From: Sipunculus nudus
Lineage: Eukaryota > Annelida > Sipuncula > Golfingiida > Sipunculidae
Assembly (NCBI GenBank): GCA_026874595.1
Contig: CM049309.1
Span: 71,780,926-71,844,925 of the forward strand
Length of the DNA: 64,000 bases
Reading direction: 5' to 3'
Notes under the pieces: generated by a model
Told to the model about the DNA's origin: nothing
The model's input: the letters and a program-made list of their open reading frames with translations, nothing else
The model's database searches: none
Position numbers and translations under genes: made by a program
Shown: positions 21,588 to 32,938 of the stretch, one piece after another
Layout of the letters: every line of letters begins with the position of its first letter
Numbering within the stretch: the first letter of the stretch is position 1

Positions 21588-23176
21588 TTGTATCCGCCAA
21601 AACAGAGTTTTGCGGATACTATGTTTTCAGCTGGCCGCCGCCGCCGCCGCCGCCGCCGCGTAGGTGTCCGGAGAACTCCTCCGTAACCGCTGGGCGGAAT
21701 TTTCCGAAACCCGGGATTATGTTCGGGTTACATGTGAACTGCTGCGCCCCGATTTTGTTTTGACCTCTGACCTTTCCTTTGCGCTCTGCGTCCGTTTGTG
21801 CGTCTGTTTCCACACATAAACCCACATATCTCGGGAACCGTTTGACCGATCAGGAAAATGTTTTTGCACAAATGTAGCCCTCGGAGAGCTTTATAACATA
21901 CACCAAAAATGGTGGCGCCACCTGCAACCATGTTTGCACAGTGTCCATCTGTTCGTCTGCCTTGGGTTAAAATCACTCATATCTCTGCAGTGACTTGACT
22001 AATTCACCTGAAATTGGGCATGCGTAAACATCCTGGATAGCTTTTCTGATTTTATGACAGGTGGCGCCACCTACATTCACGTTTACGCTGCAGACATCCA
22101 AGCTCATATCTCGGGAACCGTTTGACCGATCAGGAAAATTCTTTTGCACAAATGTAGCCCTTGGAGAGCTTTATAACATACACCAAAAATGGTGGCGCCA
22201 CCTGCAACCATGTTTGCACAGTGTCCATCTGTTCGTCTGCCTTGGGTTAAAATCACTCATATCTCTGCAGTGACTTGACTAATTCACCTGAAATTGGGCA
22301 TGCGTATACATCCTGGATAGCTTTTCTGATTTTATGACAGGTGGCGCCACCTACATTCACGTTTACGCTGCAGACATCAAAAGTCATATCTCGGGAACCG
22401 TTTGACCGATCAGGAAAATTCTTTTGCACAAATGTAGCCCTTGGAGAGCTTTATAACATACACCAAAAATGGTGGCGCTACCTGCAACCATGTTTGCACA
22501 GTGTCCATCTGTTTGTCTGCCTTGGGTTAAAATCACTCATATCTCTGCAGTGACTTGACTAATTCACCTGAAATTTAGCATGCGTATACATCCTGGATAG
22601 CTTTTCTGATTTTATGACAGGTGGCGCCACCTACATTCACGTTTACGCTGCAGACATCCAAGCTCATATCTCAGGAACCGTTTGACCGATCAGGAAAATT
22701 TTTTTGCACAAATGTAGCCCTTGGAGAGCTTTATAACATACACCGAAAATGGTGGCACCACCTGCAACCATGTTTGCACAGTGTCCATCTGTTCGTCTGC
22801 CTTGGGTTAAAATCAATCATATTTCTGCAGTGGTTTGACTAATTCACCTGAAATTCGGCATGCTTATACATCCTGGATAGCTTTTCTGATTTTATGACAG
22901 GTGGCGCCACCTACAATCAAGTTTACGCTGCAGACATCCAAGCTCATATCTAGGGAACCGTTTGACCGATTGGGCCAAAATTTTGCATGTGTATAAATCT
23001 CACATAGCTCTTTATCATACGCAAAACTGGTAGCGCCACCTGCAGCCATGTTTGCACAGCTCTCATCTGTTTGTCTGTCATGGGATAAAATATCAATGCT
23101 AATATGCAACACTTCACCCGTTCCACTCTGATTTAGGCGGATACAAGTAGTCGCTTGTCGACTACCCGTATTCTAG
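21588..23176 (+). mobile_element. Non-autonomous Helitron-like element carrying a tandem array
   Basis: The right end has a hairpin GTAGTCG(CTTGT)CGACTAC at 23147-23165, then CCGTATTCTAG ending at 23176 and followed by T, the typical Helitron 3' terminus (hairpin, short spacer, CTRR, T). An 11-bp perfect inverted pair, TTGTATCCGCC at 21588-21598 and GGCGGATACAA at 23136-23146, lies near the two ends, as in Helentron/HINE-type elements. Between them are a (CCG)n tract (about 21638-21660) and a 280-bp tandem array. No Rep/helicase ORF is present. The exact 5' end is uncertain and may be some bases left of 21588. Confidence 0.6.
21825..23100. repeat. 280-bp tandem array, about 4.5 units
   Basis: CATATCTCGGGAACCGTTTG recurs at 21825, 22105, 22385, 22665 (one change) and 22945 (one change): four complete units of exactly 280 bp. 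Each unit is a diverged dimer. GGTGGCGCCACC palindromes occur at 21911, 22060, 22191, 22340, (22471 variant), 22620, (22751 variant), 22900 and (23030 variant), alternating 149 and 131 bp. The near-identical ~70-residue ORFs at 22061, 22341 and 22621 are by-products of the repeat, not genes. Confidence 0.95.
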
Positions 23177-23699
23177 TTTCTCTTTGCTCTAAATCAAATT
23201 GAAATTAACATATATGAAAGCTGACACAAGAATGCAGAACATTTATCTAAATTGCTCAATTCATAATTGCCTGTTTGTTGGATCCCAATTGTTTATTTAA
23301 CATTTTTAGAGGGACTTCATTGTACTCTTAAATCCTTTCATAATGTAGTTTCCTCTCTATTACCGGTACACACTGAAACACTATACAGTCAACAATTTTT
23401 ATCTGACCAGTTTTTCACCTGCCTGACATCAGCTACATAATTTTCAGTAAGCAGCCGTCTGTTACAGGCTTACAGCACTGCCAGGCAGTAACCGACAGCC
23501 TGAGGCACAGCGCCTTGATCAAGCCCTGTCATCAGCAGGTTTAATTCTGTCTCGATATTCTCCGCAACAAACCAAAGAGGAAACCTTTCTTTTTACTGTG
23601 TCATAACCCACATTTTAAGTTCAAACATTTCTCTCATTAATACATTAAACTTAGGGACCCATGGGTCTCGACGCTCAGCTGTATTTGTCTATTAGGATA

Positions 23700-24720
23700 T
23701 TTTTAAAGAAATTTTTATGAATGACGGTCCTGTGACCTTAACTAATGACCTTGTGACCCAAAAAATCTGAGAACTTATTATTCCTGAACTCCCAGCATTT
23801 AGATTTTTATAACATTCTTCTGAAAAACGTGGGTCCAATGACCTTGACCTCTGACCAGGTAACCTCAAAATCTACTGATTTCTTCCACTTTGGGCAAGTA
23901 AGCCATGCGTGAAAGATGGACTGCTTGGAATGAAAAGTTTGATTTACATTGCATCCACAATCAATTTAAAGATATGTATCCTGTGACCTTCACCTTTGAC
24001 CCCTGGACCCTGTAAATCAAAATGTTTTTACTTAAGTGGTGGGTCATTAATAAATAAAATTTGAAGCCAATCTGTCTAGCCAAAGCAGAATTATTATCCA
24101 TAAACTAGTTTGTGAATGGATCGGCCCTGTGACCTTGACCTTTGACCCCAAATGGAAAAGAATCTTCCCCTATTGGCAGGTGAGTAATAACGTGAAGATG
24201 GAAGGTTTGTGATGAAAAGTTTGGCTTGAAATGCATACACACTCCTTTTAAAGAAATGGGTCCTGTGACCACTACCTTTGACCTTTGGACCCTAAAATCC
24301 ACAGGGTTCTTACTTTAGTGGTAAGCCATAAAAAAAGTTAAGTTTGAAACCAATATGTCAGACTAAACTGGAGTTATCATCCGGAAACTAATTTGTGAAC
24401 AGACGGCCCTTGTGACCTTGACCTTTGACCTTGCGACCCCAAATTCATTTATGCTCTCCCAATACTGGCAAGTCAACTAAATGTGCAAGACTGAAAGTTT
24501 GGGATGAAAAGCTTGGCTTAAAATGCACCCATAATCTTTTTAAAAAAGTGGGTCTTGTGACCTTGACCTTTGACCCCATGACCCTAAAATCATGCAGGTT
24601 CTTTCTTTAGTGGTGGGCCATGTGTAAGTCATGTCTGAAATCCATATGTCATTCCAGCCTGGAGTTATCATTTGGAAACAAATTTGTGCAGATGAACAGA
24701 TGGACAGACAGACAGATGAA
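23700..24720. repeat. Dimeric ~280-290-bp array with GACCTTTGACC motifs
   Basis: Motifs of the form GTGACCTTGACCTTTGACCC recur about every 140 bp (near 23735, 23845, 23980, 24130, 24262, 24413 and 24557). Alternating spacers (GAAAAGTTTGGCTTGAAATG versus GTGGTAAGCCAT...AAACTAATTTGTGAA) show a two-part unit of about 280-290 bp. A single related copy lies at 28970-29260. Confidence 0.8.
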
Positions 24721-24735
24721 CAAACAGATGAATAA

Positions 24736-26768
24736 GGGCCAATTGCGCTAAATCTGTACATGACAGTGTCTGAGGTAAAAGAAAGAAAAATAAGGCTGTT
24801 TGTGAGGCAGTTACTAATTAAGAATATCACAGATGATGCAGACAGTAACATCTATCACTTTTTAGTGTGATAGAAAAGATGTTTCTATCCACTTGCAGCA
24901 AATTATGGGCCAATTTGTCCCCGCGTAACATGTCCACAGTTAAACCTATAAGTTTTATGACCATGCAGACCTTAATAATCAGCTGCATACATGCTGCTAA
25001 ATGAATTTAAAAAGTGTAGTAGGGCATAAAGTTTACATGAAGAAGTAACTTGGATACAGAAATCCAAAACTTGGATTCTGGGATCTATTATGATGTCTTG
25101 GTTAAAATAAAATATTTTTTTTTGTCCCACCCGTAACAGGTAGTGCTGCAATTGTCATGATTATTAACCAAGAACTGCATTTTGTGTTACACTGACCAGA
25201 ATAGAAGTGAGATTAATATTTCATATGTGTCTGGGGAACATGTAACTCTAACAAATCAGAATCAAATGTTTCATCCAAAAAGGTTGGTATTGTCAATCAT
25301 AACTGTCCCACCCTTAACTGTGGAATAGCAGTGTGAAATAAGAGAATAGATAAACCTGAAACTTTTATACAGAAAAGCACAAAGCTGAACTGTTTTGTCA
25401 TGCCTAATTTGTATGCCTGTCCTCTGCATTTATTATACAGCATATCAAAGATACATCATTTTGTCCCACCCGTAACATGTACCACCCGTAACATTGTCCC
25501 ACCCATAACAAGGCAAAGAATATTGCTTGCTGCAGATTAAATAAGATTTAACAACTCCTTTCATGTTAACTTTGATGGTATCTTCTTCAACTCATTTTAA
25601 AGGTGATACTATACTTTTACTATATGTTTTAATGTATTTTTTAGGCCTTTTTTGGTTAATACTTAAGATTTTTTAGGAAGGCAATTTATAATATTATTAT
25701 TCATTTATATTTAATGTCTAAAATTTTCTTTCACGGATCAATCTGGATTTAATTTAATTTATTATGTTTTCAACATTATAGATTATTTAAATCATTTAAA
25801 ATATAAGTAAATATTAAAGGGAAACTGCATATTATGCAAGATGTTTTAGTAAATTAGTTGATAAAGACATATAACAGTGAAAGGTAACACTTAAGACAGA
25901 AATGGTCAATAATGGTAACAATAATAGTATGGATTCCAAAAAGAAACTTGCAAAATTGAAAGGTTATGAAAACATGAGTACATTTATTTAACATATTCTG
26001 TACTTTTACAGTGCTTCATGGACTGTACTAATAAGCATATTTTAAGCAATTATTTCCAAGAGTAGCCATGCAGCGTTATTTTTTTAAAATTAACGGCTGC
26101 AACTTTTCATCAGAATAACACTTAACAGAATCACTGTGCAGATTATTTTATAGCATTTTCTCACCATTAAATTCATCAATAAAAAGGAATATTAAAACAT
26201 ACCTGTTGTAAAAGTAAATAGCATCACCAGGCTTTGTCCCACCTGTAACGGTCCTCCATAGACTTTCTTTTTGCAAATTTGACAAAATCCTCATATTATA
26301 TTCTAAAAAGAAATATCCTGTGCCTTGATTTTCAATAGTCCATGGCATATTTTGGGTTCGTGACTTGTTTTATTGTCTTATTAATGTATAAATTAGATGT
26401 AAATATTAATTAAAACTGTATTTCTATCAAATATGTCCCACCTTTAACACTTTTTGTCTAAACATATTTAATTGTGAGACTATTGAGCTGAACTTATTCT
26501 ACCTATCAGGGGTCTCATTGCCTCAGGTACATGCAAGTTAAAAGCAAGGTGGAACACTGTGTGTGTTACAGGCAGGACAGATTATGATGACTTTGTAATA
26601 TTGATTTATCATTATCTAACCATAGAGGAACGTGGGAGCTGAGAGATTTCTGAGATAATTATATCAGATTATGTACATGTATAAAAGATAAATAATTAAG
26701 ATTTCTATTACAATAAATTTTGGTGTTACGGGTGGGACATAAATGTACAGAAATATCGCAATTGGCCC
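24736..26768. mobile_element. 2.03-kb inverted-repeat-bounded element with repeated TGTCCCACCCGTAACA
   Basis: Perfect 12-bp inverted ends (GGGCCAATTGCG at 24736-24747, CGCAATTGGCCC at 26757-26768) extend imperfectly to about 26 bp (…CTGTACAT). ATAA flanks both sides (24732-24735, 26769-26772) as a probable target duplication. The interior has no ORF of note but contains at least eight copies of TGTCCCACCCGTAACA or one- to four-base variants in both orientations. I do not recognise the superfamily. Confidence 0.6.
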
Positions 26769-27240
26769 ATAAACACACCAGGTTTTGGGACACAAGATGG
26801 AATTATAGCTGAGAAACTGACATGATTGTCGTCATTTTATAGTAAAAAAAAAAATTTGTAAAAATAAGAAAAAATAAGGTCGGCGCCACCACCTTTCGGG
26901 AACTGACAAAACTAGTCATGGTCAATATTAAAGGCAAGATTCATGACAATCCATGCATTAATTATCAAGATACTGGAGGTTTTGTATCAAATTTTGATTA
27001 TTCTGTGGGGTACTTACAAGCCCAGTAGCTCAGAGGATATAGGTCGCAGTGACCTATTTTCAGGTTTCCAACAAGATTTTTTATGGACCTCCCTAGATTT
27101 TTAGTTATAGGCTTCTAGGGTCAGCGGTTATGATTTGTGCCCTGCTAACGGCTGGCCGGACGACCAGACGGCTGGCCGGATGACGGACAAAGCACCATAC
27201 CTATACCTCGGTTGACTTATAGTCAGCTGAGCTAAAAATG

Positions 27241-29690
27241 ACATAAGAATTCCACCTTGCACATTTAATGTCACACAGATCTATTATTAGTTTTTATGTA
27301 CCACCATATGATACTCAGGAAATAATTTTGTATCTAACACAATGATTAGGTCCCTATAAAATATTATCTATTTTACTGCAAATCCTTACCCTGCACTACA
27401 ACTTGTATTATTATTATTTACATGTATAATTAAGCCTCCCCTGTAGGACAGGAAGCTTATAGGGGTTGATGAGTTTATTTCTAAATTCATATTTGGGTAT
27501 ACCTTTTTTGTGGGTGGACCTACAAAGTAAGCAACATTTTCAAAGCATGGTCAAGGGCTGATTTTTAACTAGACCTAGTACAGGTCTAGGATTATATTAT
27601 AGTTTTAAAAACGCCAGCATTTGATTACCTTTTATCTTATACAGTAGGTAAATTTGTCAAAATTTTAGGGACCCAAGCAGGTCTGAGAATGAACCAGACA
27701 ACTCCAGTTTCCAATCTAACACTTTCACTACTGACTCAATGACCTTCGTGTAAATTTACTGGTGTTAGCTGTGGTTAATTTTTTACTGGGCTAATATTGC
27801 TGATCCTGCATCCCACCCATGCTGCCCGAGGCAGGGGATGAGGATGGTGATAATCAGGGTGATGCTGGGGATGATGATGCAGCCTTCTTGCTTTATGCCA
27901 TATTATGTAAACTGCTTGGGGGTGCCTGAGACACCTGGTTAAGAGGTGCTAATTTGCCAAAGTAGCCCAGCATCCAGAAGAGAGCTGTGGGGGAGGTGGC
28001 ATACCTCGCTCCTGGTGCTGTACCGTTTAATGACAGGTCTGCAGGTCTAAGTGCTTCCCTGTATTGAAGATAAGGCTTGATGCATCATAAGCACCTGGTG
28101 GTATAAGCTTCAAGACACAGCGGACTTACAAATCATTTCTCCCTGCTATCCATCCATCAGTTCAAGTGTTATGCATATCACCTTATCTAGTTTTTGCTCA
28201 AGAAGCAGTAGGTGTCAGACACAAGAGGTGCTAGTTAAAAACGGAACTGAAAACAACCCTCTACAGTCCTGAAAATATTCAAATTCAATATCAAATGGAA
28301 AATTTTCATGGTAAATGTTTCAGTATAGGCATAAATATAACAAAAGGAATGGATTACAAAAATTTAGCAAAAAATTTTTTCACAAATGCACCAAAATATT
28401 TATTTTTCCTTTTTTTGTAACAGATACAAAAGAACCTAGACAGGAAAGAAACTGAGAACCTGAGGGGGTTCAAAAAATGGATGCAAAATATTAAAGCATC
28501 ATTAACAGGGGGGGGGGGCTCAGCTGGGTTTTGATCAAAGACGATTATTATGCACCTGTATGACGACTTATGCCGTCAGTCTTTACTCAAAATGATTAAC
28601 TCCCAAATTCTTTGAGGTTGTGGACATGTCAGCCTCCTCAAATAAAGTTTTTAGTATGAATGGCATGTGATCTATTTATAGACCCTTTGATCCTTAAATC
28701 AGGTAGACTTGAGGTGAAATAGGCTAGATTTTACCTGGCTAGTCAAAATACATTTAGACTTCTATGTGTTTACAACCTGAGACGGTCCCAGTTATCTCCC
28801 TTACAGATCCTTATTATTTGATGGACATTAATTGATTGTTAGTGAATTTTTGTTTGATAACTCTTGCATTTTGTGCACGTTCTGGGACCATGTCAGCCCA
28901 CGTTGTCTTACCTATTTGACAGTTATATGCTCAACCCATTGGAACCTCTCAATCTTTATTCTAACGCCCCTGACCTTGACATCAACCTATCCCCAAAACT
29001 GTAACATATTTATCATAGAAATACGTGGCCACCTACCAATCAAAAAGGTCCACAAGCTTTTTCAAGAAGTGGGCCGTGTTGCCATGACCTTTGACCCTGT
29101 GACCTCAAAATCAATAGGGGTCTTAATCCATGGATAGGTGAGCCATATTTGCAAAATGAAAGGTTTTGGTCAAATGGTTTGGCTTGAAATCAATCCACAA
29201 GCCAATTCTGGACAGACACACGAATGGAGGCATTACTATATCCCTTTCGCAACTTTGTTGTTAGGTGATAATAAACCATAAAACAGAGCAACCAGTTGCA
29301 ATAAATTTTATTCAAATATAACATAAATGTAAGATCAAATATTATATACAAAATATGGGCTTCCATGGTTGTTTAAGTCCCATATTTGGGTCTCGGACAT
29401 GTGGACACAACAGACCCACAAGCCTGACCCCCTCTGGGGAGGATGTCCAGCTATAACAGACAAAACATCCAGTCCCGTGACTGTCCACTATAGAGGGGTT
29501 TCATTGTACAAGGTCTGAAGGGCAGGGCATTCTCAACCTATTCAGATATATAATTTCTTTGAACACGGGCTACAAATCATTTTTAACACTTTTTTGGACA
29601 TTAGAATTTACCTATTCTTGTGTAAAAAAAAATATATTCAAGATGCCTGAAAATAATCATGATGCTACATATTTGCATCTGTCCATCAAA
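27241..29690. other. No gene seen
   Basis: Mixed sequence with a G11 tract at 28508-28518 and a single GACCTTTGACC-type repeat copy around 28970-29260 (TTTCAAGAAGTGGGCC...CCATGACCTTTGACCCTGTG). No coding similarity. Confidence 0.5.
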
Positions 29691-30190
29691 CACTTTACCT
29701 CACCAGCACAGGTAACCATACAGGTATATACTTGTAAATGATTTCTGCTCACTCTCTCACCATAATCATAAGCCTATTTGTACATCAGAGTTTATCTGTT
29801 AAATACCATGTACTGCACCAGAATTATAGGGATACATTTGAGTCTGTTTACCAAATGCCTTACCATAATCACTGGGATATATTGAGTTTAGCTGCCAAAT
29901 GTTTTACCATAATCATAGGGATAACTTGTGTTTTTCTGTCAAATGCCTTATCATAACCACTGGGGTTCAGTTTATCTGTCAAATGCCTTGTCATAATCAT
30001 AAGGATTTATCTGTGTTGATCTGTCAGATGCCTTACCATAATCACAGGGATAACTTGAGTTAACCTGTCAAATGCCTTACCATAACCATTGGGGTACATC
30101 TGAGTTTATCTGTCAAATGCCTTACCATAATCATAGGGATATATTTTTGTTAACTGCCATATGCCTTACTATGTTCCTTGTAGTACATTT
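29690..30190. repeat. ~48-bp minisatellite
   Basis: About nine to ten degenerate units around CAAATGCCTTACCATAATCA + (T/C)(A/T)GGGATA...GAGTTTATCTGT. Confidence 0.8.
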
Positions 30191-31423
30191 TTACATTTTC
30201 CAAGAAAATCATCTTGAAATTAATGTACTGATGATAAACTGATATTTAGTATGCCTGTTGAATCTTTATGATTTATACTCATAAAATTTCCTTAAAAGAG
30301 AAGGCAAAAGTTAAATGAATTATAAAATATAGTTTATGTGTACTTCTGAAAAGTTCACCATATTATCTTATAAAGGCAGTTTCATTCAGAGAAATATTTA
30401 CCAGCAACTATGTTTGGTATTACCAGTACTGGGTGTTCTTCAAAAACTACACAAGACTCCCTTTGTGTAAGATGAAGTTTGCATTGCAGAAGATGCTGCT
30501 GGTTTCAAAAGCCGACCTGTGCTTATTGAGGTGAACACCAGGCCACTAGGTACACAGGATGAACCGCTGTGGTTTATTATGACTAGACAAGCTACAGCTC
30601 TGGTCTAGACACAGAGCAAGCTCAGGATGGGGTGCTAATATTAGGGCCACGCTGGGTCTCAACCTCTCCTGTACACAGTTATGATGCTGTACACACCAGT
30701 TCTCTTCAGCCTCTGTATTGAAGTGCCATCAGTTTTTCTCAAAGTATTTGCTTACATATGCTGTGTATGGCCCAATTATACCCAACCACAGATCTGCATA
30801 AAAACTGCCTAAGTAAATATTTCCAAAGATATCGTCAGCCAACTGAATCATCACTTTAAGGATTTCATGGAAATATCATGAACTAATCCCCACACTTCAG
30901 CATCCCACACCAATAACCATGGTATCACTTGACTTCTAGGAATGAGACACGTTAACCCATTGAACTGTGAAAAGGTAGTGTTTCCCACCTTCATAAGAGA
31001 GACATTGTTCTGGTAAAATTTTTCCTGCTCATTAGTGACACAGAAATGTGTCAGTAACAGCTGCCTAACTTCTTCCTTAAATTGTAAAGGAACATGAAGA
31101 TGTTACTTCAACCAAGGAGTTTACAGGGAACTGTAAACTCCTTGCTTCAACAGATGAAATATATCAACATGCCCTAAAAATATATTTAAGCCTCCCTTCA
31201 TAGAGAGGATGAGGCTGATAGGAGTTTATTTCTGTACTGATACTGGGTACTTATTTTGTTTGAAGGGGGGTCAGGGTCTCACAGATCTCTGGAGGTGCAA
31301 AACTATAAAAATAAAATTTGTTCACTCTTGATGGCCAAAACTGACCTTAAGTCAGAATGTCAGTCATCTGTGACAGATTTGCATTCAAATATTTTTTACC
31401 TTGACCTAATTTAAGATACAAGG
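30191..31423. other. No gene seen; one GC-balanced block
   Basis: 30440-30750 is non-repetitive and of balanced composition but without a convincing ORF. 31340-31420 is a fragment of a repeat also present at about 42530-42640 and 61495-61575 (CACAGATT-GCACCTGA...TGACCTTGACCTAATT). Confidence 0.4.
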
Positions 31424-31592
31424 TACAGTGAAACCTAAAATTACTACCACCAATAGGACCTAAATAAAGTGGTCGCATTTTCGAGGTGGTCGTCTAAGTT
31501 CTAAAGAAAAAAAAATTGGAACGATAAAAAATTGGGTGTTATTTTGAGGTGGTCATTAAACTGGGGTGGTTGTTAGGTTAGGATTTACTGTA
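31424..31592. mobile_element. 169-bp MITE-like repeat, TA-bounded
   Basis: Left TACAGTGAAACCTAA and right, reverse-complemented, TACAGTAAATCCTAA are imperfect inverted ends. The interior has GTGGTCGCATTTTCGAGGTG and GAGGTGGTCATTAAACTGGG, the GTGGTC-rich style of common animal MITEs. Confidence 0.5.
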
Positions 31593-32904
31593 TTTTGCAA
31601 AGCCTATTCTCTATCATCCCTTAGCTTTGCTAAGGTGTTGGGGTAGGATTCCTGCGATCATTGGATGATTGCAGACCTTCCTTAATTTGGCAAACTGATA
31701 TCTATGGCAAACGTCAGCTGCAGAGATGCTATATACATGTGTGTATAGATATTGGTGCATCAGGGTTACAACACATGGGGGCATTACATTGATTTATACA
31801 TATGCACATATGCATATATATTTTTATAAATATTTCCTCAAGTTATATCTGCAGTAGATAGAATTCATTGAACCTTTATCTAATCTCATGTCTAATGTAG
31901 ACTTGTACCACACCCTTAGACTTGTACCACACCCTTAAAACTAAATTACACATTTTCACTTATCAAGATTGTCAGAATTAACATGGGGTGATTGTATCGG
32001 TGATCTACCAGATAACAGAACTGTCAATGTCATGAGTGTGGTTTCCACAGAACAGTAACCTGACTCTTCACACAGACCAAAAACTAAAAATTACAAAAAC
32101 ATCGATGACTTCTTGCTCTATACAGGTCAAAAGAAATAAACATTAATATTTCATGTTATACTGCAGCAATGGAGGTGTTTTTTGTCTGTTTTTACCAGCT
32201 GGTAATTTTTATCTGGTTTACTGACAGGTAATTGATCTTTAATCTTTACCTACAGCTGAATCCAGTATGCTTCAAATTAAATATATATATATATAACTTA
32301 TAAATGTGTCCATATAAGTAAGTGCCTTTCCTATTTCCTCCAACTGTCACATGATGTACGAATATGCAAATATCAGGGACTTCTAATTTTCAATTAATAA
32401 TATAATTAATAGTAAAATAATATAATAATAATAATATCAAATGCTTGTGACCCTGTAGGCATTGATAATACAATGAAACTCCTACTTGCAGACAACTAGT
32501 AAGGCGGACAACTCACTTATTGGGACACTAAATTGGACAACTCACTATCCCGGACAACGGCCAAACTTTCCCATCCCGCCTGCGCATCCAGTATATATTA
32601 CCACCCTCTAAATTTGAAAACCTTGCAAACAAAAAGCAGAAACAGAATTTATCAAATAAGCTACTTTACACCATACTAACCGAACAAGCCTTTCCTTGCA
32701 CATGTAAATGAATAGGATACTGAATGGAATCTCTCTGTCATTAGCAAAAATATCAAACACACTATGTTTATAGGTATTGTCCTGTGGTCTCAGATTCTAA
32801 AAACTTAGGCTCATTTGACCAACATTAATCACACATTCCTTCCCTTCACTTAATAATGTTAATGGTAACCTGAAACAATTTGTTAAAAAAAAAAAATAAT
32901 ATAA

Positions 32905-32938
<34 letters not shown>

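Larger units (their letters stand above)
23650..27240 (+). mobile_element. Composite array-bearing element, interrupted by a second element
   Basis: Left end GGGACCCATGGGTC...GACGCTCAGCTG (to 23681); right end AGTCAGCTGAGCTAAAAA (to 27238). The same pair of ends delimits the element at 39141-41343, and GCTCAGCTG/CAGCTGAGC are inverted. The left part is a GACCTTTGACC array (23.7-24.7 kb). The right part (about 26870-27200) is one unit of the repeat that is tandem at 39.3-41.2 kb. A separate element occupies 24736-26768. That the two halves were once contiguous is inference from shared ends and the target duplication. Confidence 0.5.

Noticed and set aside
22061-22842. Three near-identical ~70-residue ORFs in a row
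   Set aside because: They are one frame of a 280-bp tandem repeat and have no start context, splice signals or family similarity.
28731-28765. NFI first exon reading CILTSQ before a GTAAAA donor (resembling vertebrate CLTQ)
   Set aside because: There is no in-frame ATG; an in-frame stop lies a few codons upstream, with no acceptor, so a chance match is likely.
32470-32560. DNA-transposon end (GGACAACTCACTTATTGGGA type)
   Set aside because: Only one half of a possible inverted pair is visible, so boundaries cannot be supported.
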